Source of the DNA: Balneolaceae bacterium
GTDB taxonomy: Bacteria > Bacteroidota > Rhodothermia > Balneolales > Balneolaceae
DNA length: 64,000 nucleotides
Reading direction: 5' to 3'
Assembly: GCA_020832415.1 (NCBI GenBank)
Contig: JAFIES010000141.1
Coordinates: 62,001-126,000, forward strand
Every line of letters begins with the position of its first letter. The stretch's first letter is position 1. A program made the position numbers and the translations under genes. Positions 1-8,843 of this stretch are shown one piece after another. The notes under the pieces are model-generated. The model was not told where the DNA came from and ran no database searches. It saw only the letters and a program-made list of their open reading frames with translations.

Positions 1-61
1 CTGCGCAGGGTGCCAGGAATGCCAGCACACCCTGCACAAAAGAGAACGCGTAAAAATCCAT
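1..61 (-). CDS. ccdA: CcdA/DsbD-type thiol-disulfide transmembrane protein, N-terminus only
   Basis: Only the first 20 codons lie in the window; the gene continues past the left edge. The start reads MDFYAFSFVQGVLAFLAPCA. The FLAPCA stretch is the hallmark of transmembrane helix 1 in CcdA/DsbD electron transporters, where this cysteine is one of the redox pair. The ATG at 61 is 5 nt downstream of the stop of the TlpA-like lipoprotein gene, so the two are probably translated from one mRNA. CcdA proteins carry electrons from cytoplasmic thioredoxin to periplasmic thioredoxin-like proteins, which fits this neighbour. The family call rests on one short motif plus context; length and remaining motifs cannot be checked here. 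Confidence 0.7.
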   Translation of the reverse strand, partial: MDFYAFSFVQGVLAFLAPCA

Positions 62-66
62 TCCGC

Positions 67-585
67 TTAATTGAGAAGTTGGGCAAACAGCTCCCTGAAC
101 TCATCAGCAGAAAGAGCCTGGCCGGCCTTTTTAAATGCGATATTTCCGTCACGATCCACGCCAACAGTTGTGGCCTGTCCGCTTACACCAAAATCCATCA
201 TGATCTCAGGCTTTCCTGCCGTACTTGGGAACTTGAATCCCCGTTCTTCAGATAATTTACGGATCACATCTTCCGTGTCAGTGGGGTCGATACTAATCGC
301 TACCATCGTAAGCCTGTCTTCGTATTCAGGATAAACTTCCGACATGACCGGCCAGTTACGTGCACATGTTGGGCACCAGGATGCTGTAAAATAGACTACT
401 ACCGGCTTGCCGTCATCAAGGGATTGTTGCAGGCTGATGGTTTGCCCGTCGATAGTGGTTACTTCAAAATCAGGAGCTCTGTCTGGTGTTTGAACCTGAT
501 CTCTTTCACCATTCTGGGCGCAGGAAACAAGTATAAGTAGTGCCAGAACGATTGTAATTTTTAACGAATGGATAAATTTTGTCAT
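67..585 (-). CDS. TlpA-like thioredoxin-fold lipoprotein
   Basis: 172 residues. An N-terminal hydrophobic segment ends in the lipobox LVSC (Cys22 predicted to be lipidated), so the protein should be anchored in the periplasm. The rest is an AhpC/TSA-redoxin type thioredoxin fold with the active site WCPTC (Cys71 and Cys74) followed by the typical VSxQ-type helix region. It probably reduces a periplasmic disulfide or delivers reductant for cytochrome c or metal-centre assembly; the substrate cannot be told. The next gene on the same strand starts 5 nt downstream and is a CcdA-type reductant supplier, which supports a reducing role. A CxxC spacer of PT is common in TlpA/ResA-like proteins. Confidence 0.85.
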   Translation of the reverse strand: MTKFIHSLKITIVLALLILVSCAQNGERDQVQTPDRAPDFEVTTIDGQTISLQQSLDDGKPVVVYFTASWCPTCARNWPVMSEVYPEYEDRLTMVAISIDPTDTEDVIRKLSEERGFKFPSTAGKPEIMMDFGVSGQATTVGVDRDGNIAFKKAGQALSADEFRELFAQLLN

Positions 586-701
586 CTTCTTTTTAATGGT
601 TGAATTATTGATTTTGATATCATTTCAACCAAACTAAAGAATCAGTGACCGGTTAGTATCCCAAAACTGTAACAGGTTATTGTTGTTTCTGTAAACCCTG
701 T

Positions 702-2165
702 TTAAAATCCATTACCGGGTATCGCAACCGTGAACGTAGTTCCTTCATTCTCTACACTGCTCACCATTACTTCAGCTCCGTGAAGGCGGAATATTTTCTG
801 TGCGATGGCAAGCCCCAGTCCGGCTCCCTGTTTTTCAGATCGGCTTTTATCGGCACGGTAAAAACGGTCAAAAACATGGGGCAGATCTTTTTCGGGAATA
901 CCAATACCTGTATCGGAAATTTCCAACACAAAATCCTGCCCGCTTTTTACCGATGATATCGTCACTTTCCCACCTTCCGGTGTATGTTGAATAGCATTAT
1001 CAATAAGATTTGTAAGTGCCCGGTTCATCAAACTGATATCAGCCTCAATGAGTGTATTGGGATTTTTTGGAAATTCTGCTTCCAGTAAAACTCCTTTTTT
1101 CTCTGCTATGGGTTTGAACTGCTGCACAAGATCCTGGATCAGTTCCGCCATAGATATATTTTCCAGGTTTGGCGTTACCTCTTCTGCGTCAAGCTTACTC
1201 AGTTCAAACAGGTCATCAATCAGTCGGTTCAGTTTTTTTGTATTACTCAGTACGGTTCCAAAATAGCTGTTCAGCTCTTCTTTCGTGATCGATTCACCTT
1301 TCATCTGGATTGTTTCCAGGTAGCCCTGAATCGAGGCTATAGGACTGCGCAGGTCGTGCGATACATTTGCAACAAGGTCTCGGCGTAATCGGTCGGTTTT
1401 TTGAATCTCTTTCATATTTTCAACGAGCGTATCTGCCATTCTGTTAAAACAGACCGACAAATCAGAAAGCTCATCATTGCCCTGTACTTCTATTCGGTCG
1501 TTAAGCTGACCCCGCTCAAATCCGGTCACTGTTTTTTTGATCTTTTTGAGCCGTTTGCTAAGGTTTGAGAAGATAAAAAGCCCGGTTAACAAGCTAATGA
1601 GCAGTACAAAACCCAGCAGCATGAGAGTGCCGCGCACGATGTAGCTGTCGGTAATCATAGCAGTTGCCTGTGTAAACTGATCACCCTCAAGCACTACATA
1701 AAGGTAGCACCCCTCCGATCCCATGATGCTTACATTTGCAACGCTGAATGGTTTTTTACGGACCGGATTGAGTGGGTCACTTGCCAGGATTGGCAATGGA
1801 TCGCCGTTAATAAATTTGTCCAGCGGATCTGTATCAATTATTATTTTGTCGAGCGCTACATTTTCCCGATTAGCAGGGATGATACTTTTTACATATCCTT
1901 CTCTGCTAAGGAGGTAAAAATCGAATTGGGGATTTTTACCGCTCAGTTCTGTCAGCTTCGCTTCAATCTCTTCCTGGTTAAACGATTCGGAAAGCATCGG
2001 CTGAAATTCATGGGCAAGAGCCGAAGCAATATCCCTGTTGGTTTTTTGAATAGCCTCCTGGGCAATTTCAGAGGATGCTTTCATTGTAATAAAAACAACC
2101 AACAGGCCAAAAATCACCAGTATGGCTGAAAAGATAACGGCTATTTTCAGGTAAAAGCTACGCAT
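702..2165 (-). CDS. HAMP-containing membrane sensor histidine kinase
   Basis: Orthodox transmembrane kinase of about 487 residues. From the ATG at 2165 it has TM1, a roughly 145-residue extracytoplasmic sensor with no recognisable domain, TM2, a HAMP linker and a HisKA domain with the phospho-accepting motif VSHDLRSP. A HATPase_c domain follows with an N box (NLIDNAIQHT), G1 (DTGIGIP), F box and G2 (GAGLGLAIA). An in-frame ATG 27 nt further upstream (2192) also exists. I prefer 2165 because it overlaps the response-regulator stop by only 8 nt and has a GAGGAG sequence about 10 nt upstream. It pairs with the OmpR-type regulator encoded just upstream. The signal sensed is unknown; the nearby thiol-redox genes are on the same strand but 117 nt away. 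Confidence 0.9.
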   Translation of the reverse strand: MRSFYLKIAVIFSAILVIFGLLVVFITMKASSEIAQEAIQKTNRDIASALAHEFQPMLSESFNQEEIEAKLTELSGKNPQFDFYLLSREGYVKSIIPANRENVALDKIIIDTDPLDKFINGDPLPILASDPLNPVRKKPFSVANVSIMGSEGCYLYVVLEGDQFTQATAMITDSYIVRGTLMLLGFVLLISLLTGLFIFSNLSKRLKKIKKTVTGFERGQLNDRIEVQGNDELSDLSVCFNRMADTLVENMKEIQKTDRLRRDLVANVSHDLRSPIASIQGYLETIQMKGESITKEELNSYFGTVLSNTKKLNRLIDDLFELSKLDAEEVTPNLENISMAELIQDLVQQFKPIAEKKGVLLEAEFPKNPNTLIEADISLMNRALTNLIDNAIQHTPEGGKVTISSVKSGQDFVLEISDTGIGIPEKDLPHVFDRFYRADKSRSEKQGAGLGLAIAQKIFRLHGAEVMVSSVENEGTTFTVAIPGNGF

Positions 2166-2886
2166 GCTGGCTGCTCTCCTCGCTGTCTGCAAATCGGTAT
2201 CCTACACCCCAGACAGTTCGAATAAAATGCGGTTCTGATGCATCCTCTTCAATTTTGCTCCGCAGCCGGTTGATGTGTGAGTTCACAGTATGGCTGTATC
2301 CTTCATAGCTGTAACCCCAGATAGTATTCAGCAGTTCTTCTCTGCTGTACGCTTTACCGGGATTTCTGAAAAAGAGCAGAAGCAGGTCGTACTCTTTGCT
2401 GGTTAAATCAACCAGTTCATTTCTTAGTGTAACTTTCCGTTTTCTAACATCGATTCTGAGCTCATCAAACTCGAGAGTTTCCTCTCCGGTTTCTGCCTCA
2501 GAGCGCGATACTTCAATCCTCCGAAACATCGCTTTTACTCTTGCCAAAAATTCGCGAATGCTGAAGGGTTTGGTCATGTAATCGTCGGCCCCCAGTTCAA
2601 GGCCAAGAACTTTATCTACCTCTTCAGCTTTTGCAGTAAGCATTAGAATGGGAACAGACCGGTTTTCAATTCTGATTTTTTTACATACTTCCAATCCATC
2701 CATCTTTGGGAGCATAATGTCCAGAATTACCAGGTCGGGATTTTGAGTATGGAATATATCTAGTGCAGCGATCCCGTTTTCGGCAGTGTGAATCACATAA
2801 CCCTGATCTTTCAGGTTAATCTGTAATAGGTTGAGAAGATCTTTATTATCCTCAACAACCAGAATGGAGTTGGTTTTTGTATTCAT
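2158..2886 (-). CDS. OmpR/PhoB-family response regulator
   Basis: 242 residues with two domains. The N-terminal receiver (about 8-120) has acidic residues in VVEDNKD, the phospho-acceptor Asp56 in LVILDIMLPK, a conserved Thr in MLTAKA and the Lys of MTKPFS. The C-terminal winged-helix Trans_reg_C domain (about 140-235) includes TSKEYDLLLLFFRNPGKAYS and the recognition region around HTVNSHINRLRSKIE. It is transcribed first in a two-gene operon with the histidine kinase, overlapping it by 8 nt. The target regulon cannot be deduced; no palindrome in the 186 nt upstream stands out as an autoregulatory site. Confidence 0.92.
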   Translation of the reverse strand: MNTKTNSILVVEDNKDLLNLLQINLKDQGYVIHTAENGIAALDIFHTQNPDLVILDIMLPKMDGLEVCKKIRIENRSVPILMLTAKAEEVDKVLGLELGADDYMTKPFSIREFLARVKAMFRRIEVSRSEAETGEETLEFDELRIDVRKRKVTLRNELVDLTSKEYDLLLLFFRNPGKAYSREELLNTIWGYSYEGYSHTVNSHINRLRSKIEEDASEPHFIRTVWGVGYRFADSEESSQHA

Positions 2887-3072
2887 AAAGTGAACGGTTT
2901 CAGTGTTCAGAGAGTAGTATAATATCCTCAGATCACTTTATGAAATCATCACACAAGAGTAACAAATTGATGAGTCCTTATCGAAACAAACAACTTTCTC
3001 AAACCGATTGATGATACACCCGTTTATACGGAATGCACATCAATCTCAACTCATAAAGCAGAATAAATCAGC

Positions 3073-3687
3073 TTACTCATGCCCCCATGGTGCCGGTGGC
3101 AGTTCTTCGAGTGCTTCTGTAAGGTCGAAATCTACGCGCCAGCTCCAGGTTGTATCGCGAATGGTGCCGTATGTGTAGCGTTCACCGGGTACAATTTCAA
3201 TCCGCCAGCCACGAAATATGCCCGTTTCTTCTGTTCTCTCAACCGATTTGAATTCGTGACGAACAGCGGTTCCTTCACCGTATGAAAAACCGCCATACAT
3301 AGTAAAGTCATCATCACTTCCATCCCGCATGCGGTGATCGTGCCGTAACTCCAGGTTGTTGGGGTGCTTTGTGTAGATCCAGGTACGAGAACGGTCCCAA
3401 TCGTTCTCATCTTCCAGTTCAATGTGGAACGGAAGTTTCAGCTGATTCTCATCACACTCCCTGAAGTGGACAATCAGCAGTTCGTTGCCCGTAAGCATCT
3501 CATCACCGGGTGGTTCCAAAGTAAGCCCGCCGGGATATGCATTGCCACACTGCTGGGCCAGCGCTTCAAAAAATTGCTCAAAAGGCTCCGGATCTGTTTC
3601 CGATTCGGCCTGACGTGTCTGATCTTCAGGCTGAGCGCAGGAGATAAGAAAAGTAATTGCTGTTAAAATGGAGAGGAATGGCTTCAT
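3073..3687 (-). CDS. Uncharacterised lipoprotein
   Basis: 204 residues beginning with a signal peptide and lipobox LISC (about residues 14-17), then an acidic, Gln/Glu-rich linker and a mixed alpha/beta region rich in Trp, Tyr and charged residues. I do not recognise a family. The acidic C-terminus (PPAPWGHE) and lack of further membrane segments suggest a soluble domain tethered to a membrane, probably on the periplasmic side. It lies alone between the two-component operon and the tonB gene on the same strand, with short AT-rich gaps on both sides. A dense set of Asp/Glu (DGSDDDFT) is visible, but no catalytic motif. Confidence 0.7.
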   Translation of the reverse strand: MKPFLSILTAITFLISCAQPEDQTRQAESETDPEPFEQFFEALAQQCGNAYPGGLTLEPPGDEMLTGNELLIVHFRECDENQLKLPFHIELEDENDWDRSRTWIYTKHPNNLELRHDHRMRDGSDDDFTMYGGFSYGEGTAVRHEFKSVERTEETGIFRGWRIEIVPGERYTYGTIRDTTWSWRVDFDLTEALEELPPAPWGHE

Positions 3688-3762
3688 AGTGTTTGTTTTT
3701 TTTCAACGTTCAGAAGCCAATATATGGAATGGGTATGGATGAAGAAATTTCTTTCTAAACCA

Positions 3763-4599
3763 TTAATCCAGTACAAATCTAAACGTAATGGTTCCCCACT
3801 GCGGCTCTTGCGGTACTCCGGATGGCAGGCGTGAAAATCTCCAGCTTCTGAGAGTTCTCATTACTTCCCGCTCAAGTTCCGGGTTCATTTTCCGAAGGGG
3901 AATTACCCGTCCAAGTGAACCGTCAGGGTGTACTTCAAATCGAATGGTAATTACAGCTTCTTCGTTTGTTCGGTTGTCTGGCAGCGGTTGAACCATAGGG
4001 TTACGGTTCAGCTCACCTTCCCACTGAAGATCATACGGTGCAGAACGGTCCGGATTGTTACCTATACCCTGGTCTACATCGGGAGCTCCTCTCGAGCCAC
4101 GTACATCACCGCTTTCTGTAACTCCTTCCTGAATTTGCTCTGCTTCGATTGTTTGAGGGGGAACAACCTCCTCTCTTACATCTTCGGTAATATCTACAAC
4201 TTCCGGATCAATGATATCCGTATCCGGTGTTTCTACAACTTCATCATCAATAATTTCTTCTGTCTGATCGGGAAGATCAACCGGCTTTGTGGTCTCATCC
4301 ACCTGTACCTGGGGAATTTCAACTGGTTGTGTTATATCCGGGTCGGGTTGATCAGGGCGGGTTTCTGAAGGGTTGGGACGTGTGGCAACCTGCTCTCTCT
4401 GTACTTCAGCTCTCTCTGCAATGGTTCCGCTTCGAAACTCTCCAAGTGTTACCTCCATAAAAGCGGCACGATCCATGGTTTTGAAATCCACAGTGTAGAG
4501 TAGTGCAATAATCAGCAGGAGAAGGTGAATGGCCGCAGTAATGCTTAGTCCAAAACGGTCTTCATCATCAGAAATATATTTTTTAAACCATTCACGCAT
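3763..4599 (-). CDS. tonB: TonB-family energy transducer
   Basis: 278 residues with one N-terminal transmembrane helix (about 17-37), a long acidic linker with many Pro, Glu and Asp (about 60-170), and a C-terminal TonB domain (about 205-278) containing ITIRFEVHPDGS and the LRSWRF motif typical of TonB/TolA C-termini. It should couple the proton gradient harnessed by ExbB/ExbD to outer-membrane transporters. The gene is last in the exbB-exbD-tonB run, 5 nt after exbD. The linker is strongly anionic rather than the classic Lys-Pro/Glu-Pro repeat, which is frequent in Bacteroidota-type TonB proteins. A TolA role is possible but less likely from domain length. Confidence 0.85.
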   Translation of the reverse strand: MREWFKKYISDDEDRFGLSITAAIHLLLLIIALLYTVDFKTMDRAAFMEVTLGEFRSGTIAERAEVQREQVATRPNPSETRPDQPDPDITQPVEIPQVQVDETTKPVDLPDQTEEIIDDEVVETPDTDIIDPEVVDITEDVREEVVPPQTIEAEQIQEGVTESGDVRGSRGAPDVDQGIGNNPDRSAPYDLQWEGELNRNPMVQPLPDNRTNEEAVITIRFEVHPDGSLGRVIPLRKMNPELEREVMRTLRSWRFSRLPSGVPQEPQWGTITFRFVLD

Positions 4600-4604
4600 G
4601 GGGA

Positions 4605-5009
4605 TTAATTTCGTTCGGTTGCCATAACAATATTCATGTTCAATGCACGCCCTATATTCATTGCACTTACCGCATCATCTACACGCGCATCGCGGTCAGC
4701 TCTTACTACTAACGTAGCATTTGGCTTATTCTGATATGCCTGACGAATTGCCAGGGAAAGATTTGCGCGTGGGGTCTGCTCGCCATCCACAAAGAAGTCG
4801 CCTTCAGAGGTAATAGCTACCGAAATTTGAGTGGCATCTGTAGTAACACTCGATTCTGCCTGAGGTACATTTACCCGGATACCAAAATTGGTAACAAAAG
4901 ATGATGTAAGAAGAAAAAATATGAGCAACAGAAGGATAATGTCCGTCAGTGAAGACTGCGAGAACATATACAGTGGCTCTTTCGTATTGCTGTCTGCACG
5001 AAAGTCCAT
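4605..5009 (-). CDS. exbD: ExbD/TolR biopolymer transport protein
   Basis: 134 residues with a short cytoplasmic N-terminus, a single transmembrane helix (about 21-40) and a periplasmic domain. The helix carries the family's functional aspartate in LTDIILLLLI (Asp23), which takes part in proton translocation. The periplasmic part shows the usual ExbD fold signature near its end (ATLVVRADRDARVDDAVSAMN). It forms the inner-membrane motor with ExbB; its start is 3 nt after the exbB stop and it is followed 5 nt later by tonB, so the three are clearly co-transcribed. ExbD and TolR are hard to separate by sequence; the tonB neighbour favours ExbD. Confidence 0.9.
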   Translation of the reverse strand: MDFRADSNTKEPLYMFSQSSLTDIILLLLIFFLLTSSFVTNFGIRVNVPQAESSVTTDATQISVAITSEGDFFVDGEQTPRANLSLAIRQAYQNKPNATLVVRADRDARVDDAVSAMNIGRALNMNIVMATERN

Positions 5010-5012
5010 AGG

Positions 5013-5732
5013 TTATACCTCTTGTTTTTTCTTAGGTGACGGTGCCTGAAGAAGGTCTACAAAATCGGCCGAAGCGTTTTCCAGTTCAAAAATAGAGCGA
5101 TTGATCTTGCCGAGCAGAAAGTTGTAGAAACCGTATGCAATAATACCAACAATCAGCCCTGTTGCAGTAGTGATCAAAGCTTCCCAGATACCACCGGCCA
5201 GTACACTTGGGTTTACATTGCCCTGCAGAGATTGAATATCCATAAAGGCGCGGATCATACCGGTTACGGTTCCTGTAAAACCAATAAGCGGGGCCACACC
5301 GGCTATTGTTGCCAGCCAGTTCATCCGTTTTTCAAGCATAAAAACTTCTTTTTTTCCAGCTTTTTTGATGGATTCCTCAATGTCTCGAATCGGCCGTCCA
5401 AGCCTCTTGATTCCCGCTTTCAAAATTCGCGCAAGTGGTTTGTCAAAATCTTCACAGTACTGAATGGCTCGCTGCTGGCTGCCTGATTTGAGAAGCGCCT
5501 CAATATTGTTCAGTGTGGTATTTATATCCATTTTTGAGTTCTCTATAGTTCTCCAGCGCTCTGCAATCACATAAATTGCAAGAATTGAGAGAATAAAGAG
5601 CGGAATCATCAAAAGGCCGCCTTGTGAAAGTATTTCGAAGAACGACATAGATGCTTCTTCCTGCAGCATCTCGATAAGGGTGTCCGCTTCAGCTGTCTGT
5701 GCTTGTAGGAGAAATAAGTAGATGATTTTCAT
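5013..5732 (-). CDS. exbB: ExbB/TolQ/MotA proton-channel protein
   Basis: 239 residues. An N-terminal hydrophobic segment is followed by a transmembrane helix (about 39-60), a cytoplasmic domain and two further helices (about 140-165 and 185-208). The conserved MotA/TolQ/ExbB region includes TIAGVAPLIGFTGTVTGMI and the Thr-rich helix WEALITTATGLIVGI, where proton-path residues lie. It builds the pentameric stator that powers TonB. Gene order exbB-exbD-tonB with gaps of 3-5 nt supports a single transcription unit that begins further upstream with the HU-domain genes. Confidence 0.92.
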   Translation of the reverse strand: MKIIYLFLLQAQTAEADTLIEMLQEEASMSFFEILSQGGLLMIPLFILSILAIYVIAERWRTIENSKMDINTTLNNIEALLKSGSQQRAIQYCEDFDKPLARILKAGIKRLGRPIRDIEESIKKAGKKEVFMLEKRMNWLATIAGVAPLIGFTGTVTGMIRAFMDIQSLQGNVNPSVLAGGIWEALITTATGLIVGIIAYGFYNFLLGKINRSIFELENASADFVDLLQAPSPKKKQEV

Positions 5733-5740
5733 TTATGTGC

Positions 5741-6895
5741 TTAATTGATCTGAATTCTGTGAATAAAGTTTTGAGTGTTATAGGGTGTGGGTAACTGCCT
5801 TGCGGCTTCTTGTGCATCGCTTAGTGTTTCAAACTGCCCAACACTTACACGCCACATTGAATTGCCTGCTACTGTTCTTGAATTTACAAGAGTGCGGTAC
5901 CCATCTTGTGTTAATGTGGCAGCCGTTGTTCTTGCTGTTTCTTCTGTGTTAAAAGAGTGAATAACTATGGAATAACCGTCATTTGCTTCATCCAAAACCG
6001 CACCTCTCAAACCGTACAGAGGCTGCTCAGAAATTTGTTGTTGCGTAGCAGGTACTGCATCAATCTCTTCTTCTACCTCAGTTTCAGGTTCCTGTTCCAC
6101 GGGTAAGTCACCATCTTCTGTTTCTGCCTCTTCAATAGCTGTAAGCTGATCTATATTATCTTCATCCTCTTCTGTAATTACCGATAATTCATCAGGAACC
6201 ACCAAAACAGGCAGTTCTGCTGCTGAAGTTTCTGCTGTCTCCTCTGAGTTATTCAGCGTGTCCATAAACCAAATGGTGCCACCTATCAATATAACCAGCA
6301 AAAGAATTGCTGCAATTGCAATAAAGCCGGCATTACTCTTTTTCCTGGGAGGTATTTTTTTTACCGGTGATGACTTCTCTTTCTTTAACGGTTTTTCTTC
6401 CGGAACAACAGCCGCTGCAACTTCATCCGCTTCTTCTGTCTCAGTAACCGGCTCTTCAATATCGGACAGAAAATCGAAATCATCCTCTGATTCATCATCA
6501 AGCCCGAAAGGATCCTGTTCTGCATCATCTTCCTCTATCGCTTCCGTAATAGGTTTGGATGGTACCGTATCAGGTTCAGAATCTAACTCCTCATTGCCTT
6601 GCTGAATGTCAAGCGGAGGCATTGAACTGTCGCGTTCCGGTTTTAACTCCACCGGTTTCATGCCGGCATATTTAAAACTGATTTCGGTACTCAGTTCTTC
6701 AGCTGCATCAAATTTCAATTCACCGCTTTCATCAAAATAGAACAGCCCGAAATCTTTTATTTCAAGTGCTTTCCCCCTATTTGCCGCGTCTACTATTCGT
6801 TCAATCAGCTGATCTAACTGACGCTCAACATCCTCTGGCTGCATTCCTGTTTTATCAACAAGAAGCTCTACAAGCTTAGGTTTATCAATATTCAT
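5741..6895 (-). CDS. Membrane protein with HU-like N-terminus and SPOR C-terminus
   Basis: 384 residues. The N-terminus (about 1-85) resembles the HU/IHF-type fold found in CCDC81-like bacterial proteins (LVELLVDKTGM, IKDFGLFYF). A very acidic linker (about 100-185), a Lys/Pro-rich stretch, one transmembrane helix (about 189-211) and a second acidic linker follow. It ends in a SPOR domain (about 306-384, YSIVIHSFNTEETA and WRVSVGQFETLSDAQEAA). SPOR domains bind denuded peptidoglycan glycans, usually at division sites, so the topology puts the HU-like part in the cytoplasm and SPOR at the wall. It overlaps the 69-residue HU gene by 11 nt and precedes exbB by 8 nt. This architecture is known in Bacteroidota; its function is not settled. 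Confidence 0.85.
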   Translation of the reverse strand: MNIDKPKLVELLVDKTGMQPEDVERQLDQLIERIVDAANRGKALEIKDFGLFYFDESGELKFDAAEELSTEISFKYAGMKPVELKPERDSSMPPLDIQQGNEELDSEPDTVPSKPITEAIEEDDAEQDPFGLDDESEDDFDFLSDIEEPVTETEEADEVAAAVVPEEKPLKKEKSSPVKKIPPRKKSNAGFIAIAAILLLVILIGGTIWFMDTLNNSEETAETSAAELPVLVVPDELSVITEEDEDNIDQLTAIEEAETEDGDLPVEQEPETEVEEEIDAVPATQQQISEQPLYGLRGAVLDEANDGYSIVIHSFNTEETARTTAATLTQDGYRTLVNSRTVAGNSMWRVSVGQFETLSDAQEAARQLPTPYNTQNFIHRIQIN

Positions 6896-7094
6896 TTGAA
6901 ATCCTGATATTAGATTTGAATTCTAATACATCAGCGGGAGGTATCATCACAACTTTGCCATTATCGTATTTTTTTTGATGTTGCTCGCGATGCTTTACTT
7001 CAAATGTACCAAGCCCTTCGATGTCAACTTTGTGTTTGTCCACAAATTGTTCGCGTAATACTTCTTTAAATGCTATGATAAATTCTGATTCCAT
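6885..7094 (-). CDS. Small HU/IHF-like DNA-binding domain protein
   Basis: 69 residues, shorter than canonical HU (about 90). It keeps the N-terminal helical part (FIIAFKEVLREQF) and the HU-typical IEGLGTFEVKHR turn and beta region, ending with PPADVLEFKSNIRI, which matches the HU pattern ending in PAxxxxFKxxxxL. The DNA-embracing beta arms are short or absent, so it may be an adaptor rather than a nucleoid protein. It starts 3 nt after the stop of the upstream barrel gene and overlaps the HU-SPOR gene by 11 nt, suggesting a joint function with that protein. Confidence 0.8.
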   Translation of the reverse strand: MESEFIIAFKEVLREQFVDKHKVDIEGLGTFEVKHREQHQKKYDNGKVVMIPPADVLEFKSNIRISNEY

Positions 7095-7097
7095 ATA

Positions 7098-8843
7098 CTA
7101 CAGAAGATAGGTGAATCCTACGAAAGCTTGAAATCCGCGTTCAGGATAGCCACTCCAAATCTCATACTCTTCATTTAATACGTTTCTCATCTTCCCATAT
7201 ACACCAAAACGATCGGATAGTGAAACTTCAAACTTGCCGCCAAGCGTGAAAAATGATGACAAATTTTCTCCCAAATGATTTTCCCTGCCACTCAAAAATT
7301 CACTCCATCCTTCAATCAGTACTTGTTGTGCAGGCCTGAACGATACAGTTCCTTTTATTGAAAGATTCTCCACAAAGGGTATTTTATCCCCGCCGTCGAG
7401 GCGCGGAATTTGCCAGTGGCCATCTGCACTCACCCATAACACTTCCGGCCGAAGATCCTGAGTAACACCACCATAAACCCTGAAGATGTTCGCATCACTA
7501 AAAGCTGCCGAATAGTATCCTTCTGATATACCCATAGCTGATACATTAATGCTTGATTCAAATGGATCTGGACTTCGTTCGAAATAAAGAAAATTATTGA
7601 TGTTTTGGTAGGATGCTCCGCCAATTATTTTTGTACCATAAAATGGCTCGAGCAGTACTTCACCAAGTGCTTTCAGTTCATATTGATGGCGTAGCGGTGT
7701 TGAGAAATCAAAAAAGCGATTTTGGTTTTGTACCTCTGCAAATGAGTAGTGGTTTGCCTTTCCGTAAGCATTACCCCGAACCGAAAAACCGGTGAAGAAT
7801 GTATGCTTTACCTCTATTTCGGGGGCTACATAAAACGTAAAATCGTCCAATGCATCAGAAACACCGCTTGCACCGAGAGATACTTTTACATCTGTTCTGT
7901 AGTTAAAAAGCCGCTCATAATGTGCAGAAAGTGTTGAAACCGACCACAACCCTCCATCTTCCATAAATGGCTGCTGGTCACCAATTTTTGTACTAACCTT
8001 AATTCTATGTATTTCATTGATGTTATTACCGAGCCTTGAGTAACTGGCCGCAACATTCATACCCCATTCGCCGGCATCTCCATTGAACGGATTGAGGGTA
8101 GAATTAAGTGAATAATCATTACCATAACCACCTGCAGAGATCTTCACTCCGCTCAGCGATGTCTGTGCTACATCGAGATCAGCCGAGCCGTAAAAACCGG
8201 TTTTGGAAACTCTTGTTTCAAAATCATAGAAACCTCCATTAACGCCCACAAGCCATGGCATATAATTAAAATTAGAAGAAAAACCGGCATTTAAGTTCAT
8301 CTGTGTTCGGTCAGAAAATCGATTATATGACCGTATATCCGTATTAAAATAGCGGTACGAACTTGAAAAATTGGAAATATGGCCATCCGTAGATTCGAAA
8401 CTTGCACTGCCTGATATCCAGTTTTTGTCACTCAGTTTTGCAACAGCAAAAACATCTGCTTCGGGAGAAATGAACGAACCTACTCCACCCCTGAAAAATG
8501 CATGCTTCGGATCGGCATATCCCAGCCTATGATAATCAGGTGCTTCGGGCCGATCGAGCGTACCGATGGGCAGATTTGCAGCTACGGTTTCTTCATCCTC
8601 AATAAATGGAATTCGGTTTGGGTCGATTTGAAAAACCCTTGGGCGAGGATTAAACCCTAAAATCGGTTGTCTCCGCAAACCGGGAAAACGGGCCTGAAAC
8701 TGGCTTCTGATCTCTATATCCTGTGGATCAATTTCCGGCAAAAGGGATTGCTCTGTGTCTGCCTGAGCGTCTTGAGCCTTGATTTCGTGAGAAAAAAGCA
8801 AAGAAACGGTGAGCAACACAAGTATTAAAAAAGGTCTGTACAT
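7098..8843 (-). CDS. Outer-membrane beta-barrel protein (TonB-receptor-like, no plug seen)
   Basis: About 581 residues from the ATG at 8843, chosen because it gives a compact signal peptide (MYRPFLILVLLTVSLLFS, cut near KAQ); an ATG at 8882 would add 13 residues ahead of it. The remainder is alternating amphipathic beta-strands rich in aromatic residues and ends in FQAFVGFTYLL, the aromatic C-terminal strand expected of barrels inserted by BAM. I see no carboxylate plug or TonB box. It is the first gene of a run leading into HU, HU-SPOR, exbB, exbD and tonB. It may be a porin-like or TonB-linked channel; the substrate is unknown. Confidence 0.7.
   Translation of the reverse strand: MYRPFLILVLLTVSLLFSHEIKAQDAQADTEQSLLPEIDPQDIEIRSQFQARFPGLRRQPILGFNPRPRVFQIDPNRIPFIEDEETVAANLPIGTLDRPEAPDYHRLGYADPKHAFFRGGVGSFISPEADVFAVAKLSDKNWISGSASFESTDGHISNFSSSYRYFNTDIRSYNRFSDRTQMNLNAGFSSNFNYMPWLVGVNGGFYDFETRVSKTGFYGSADLDVAQTSLSGVKISAGGYGNDYSLNSTLNPFNGDAGEWGMNVAASYSRLGNNINEIHRIKVSTKIGDQQPFMEDGGLWSVSTLSAHYERLFNYRTDVKVSLGASGVSDALDDFTFYVAPEIEVKHTFFTGFSVRGNAYGKANHYSFAEVQNQNRFFDFSTPLRHQYELKALGEVLLEPFYGTKIIGGASYQNINNFLYFERSPDPFESSINVSAMGISEGYYSAAFSDANIFRVYGGVTQDLRPEVLWVSADGHWQIPRLDGGDKIPFVENLSIKGTVSFRPAQQVLIEGWSEFLSGRENHLGENLSSFFTLGGKFEVSLSDRFGVYGKMRNVLNEEYEIWSGYPERGFQAFVGFTYLL

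Noticed and set aside
671-702. AACAGG/CCTGTT inverted repeat behind the histidine-kinase gene
   Set aside because: The stem has a bulge and no T run; it is not a convincing terminator.
3928-4368. A 146-codon plus-strand frame opposite tonB
   Set aside because: It is antisense to the acidic TonB linker, producing a Cys/Phe/Asn-rich nonsense composition.
6258-6605. A 115-codon plus-strand frame opposite the HU-SPOR gene
   Set aside because: It is the mirror of the acidic low-complexity linker (Ser/Ala-rich) and has no independent features.
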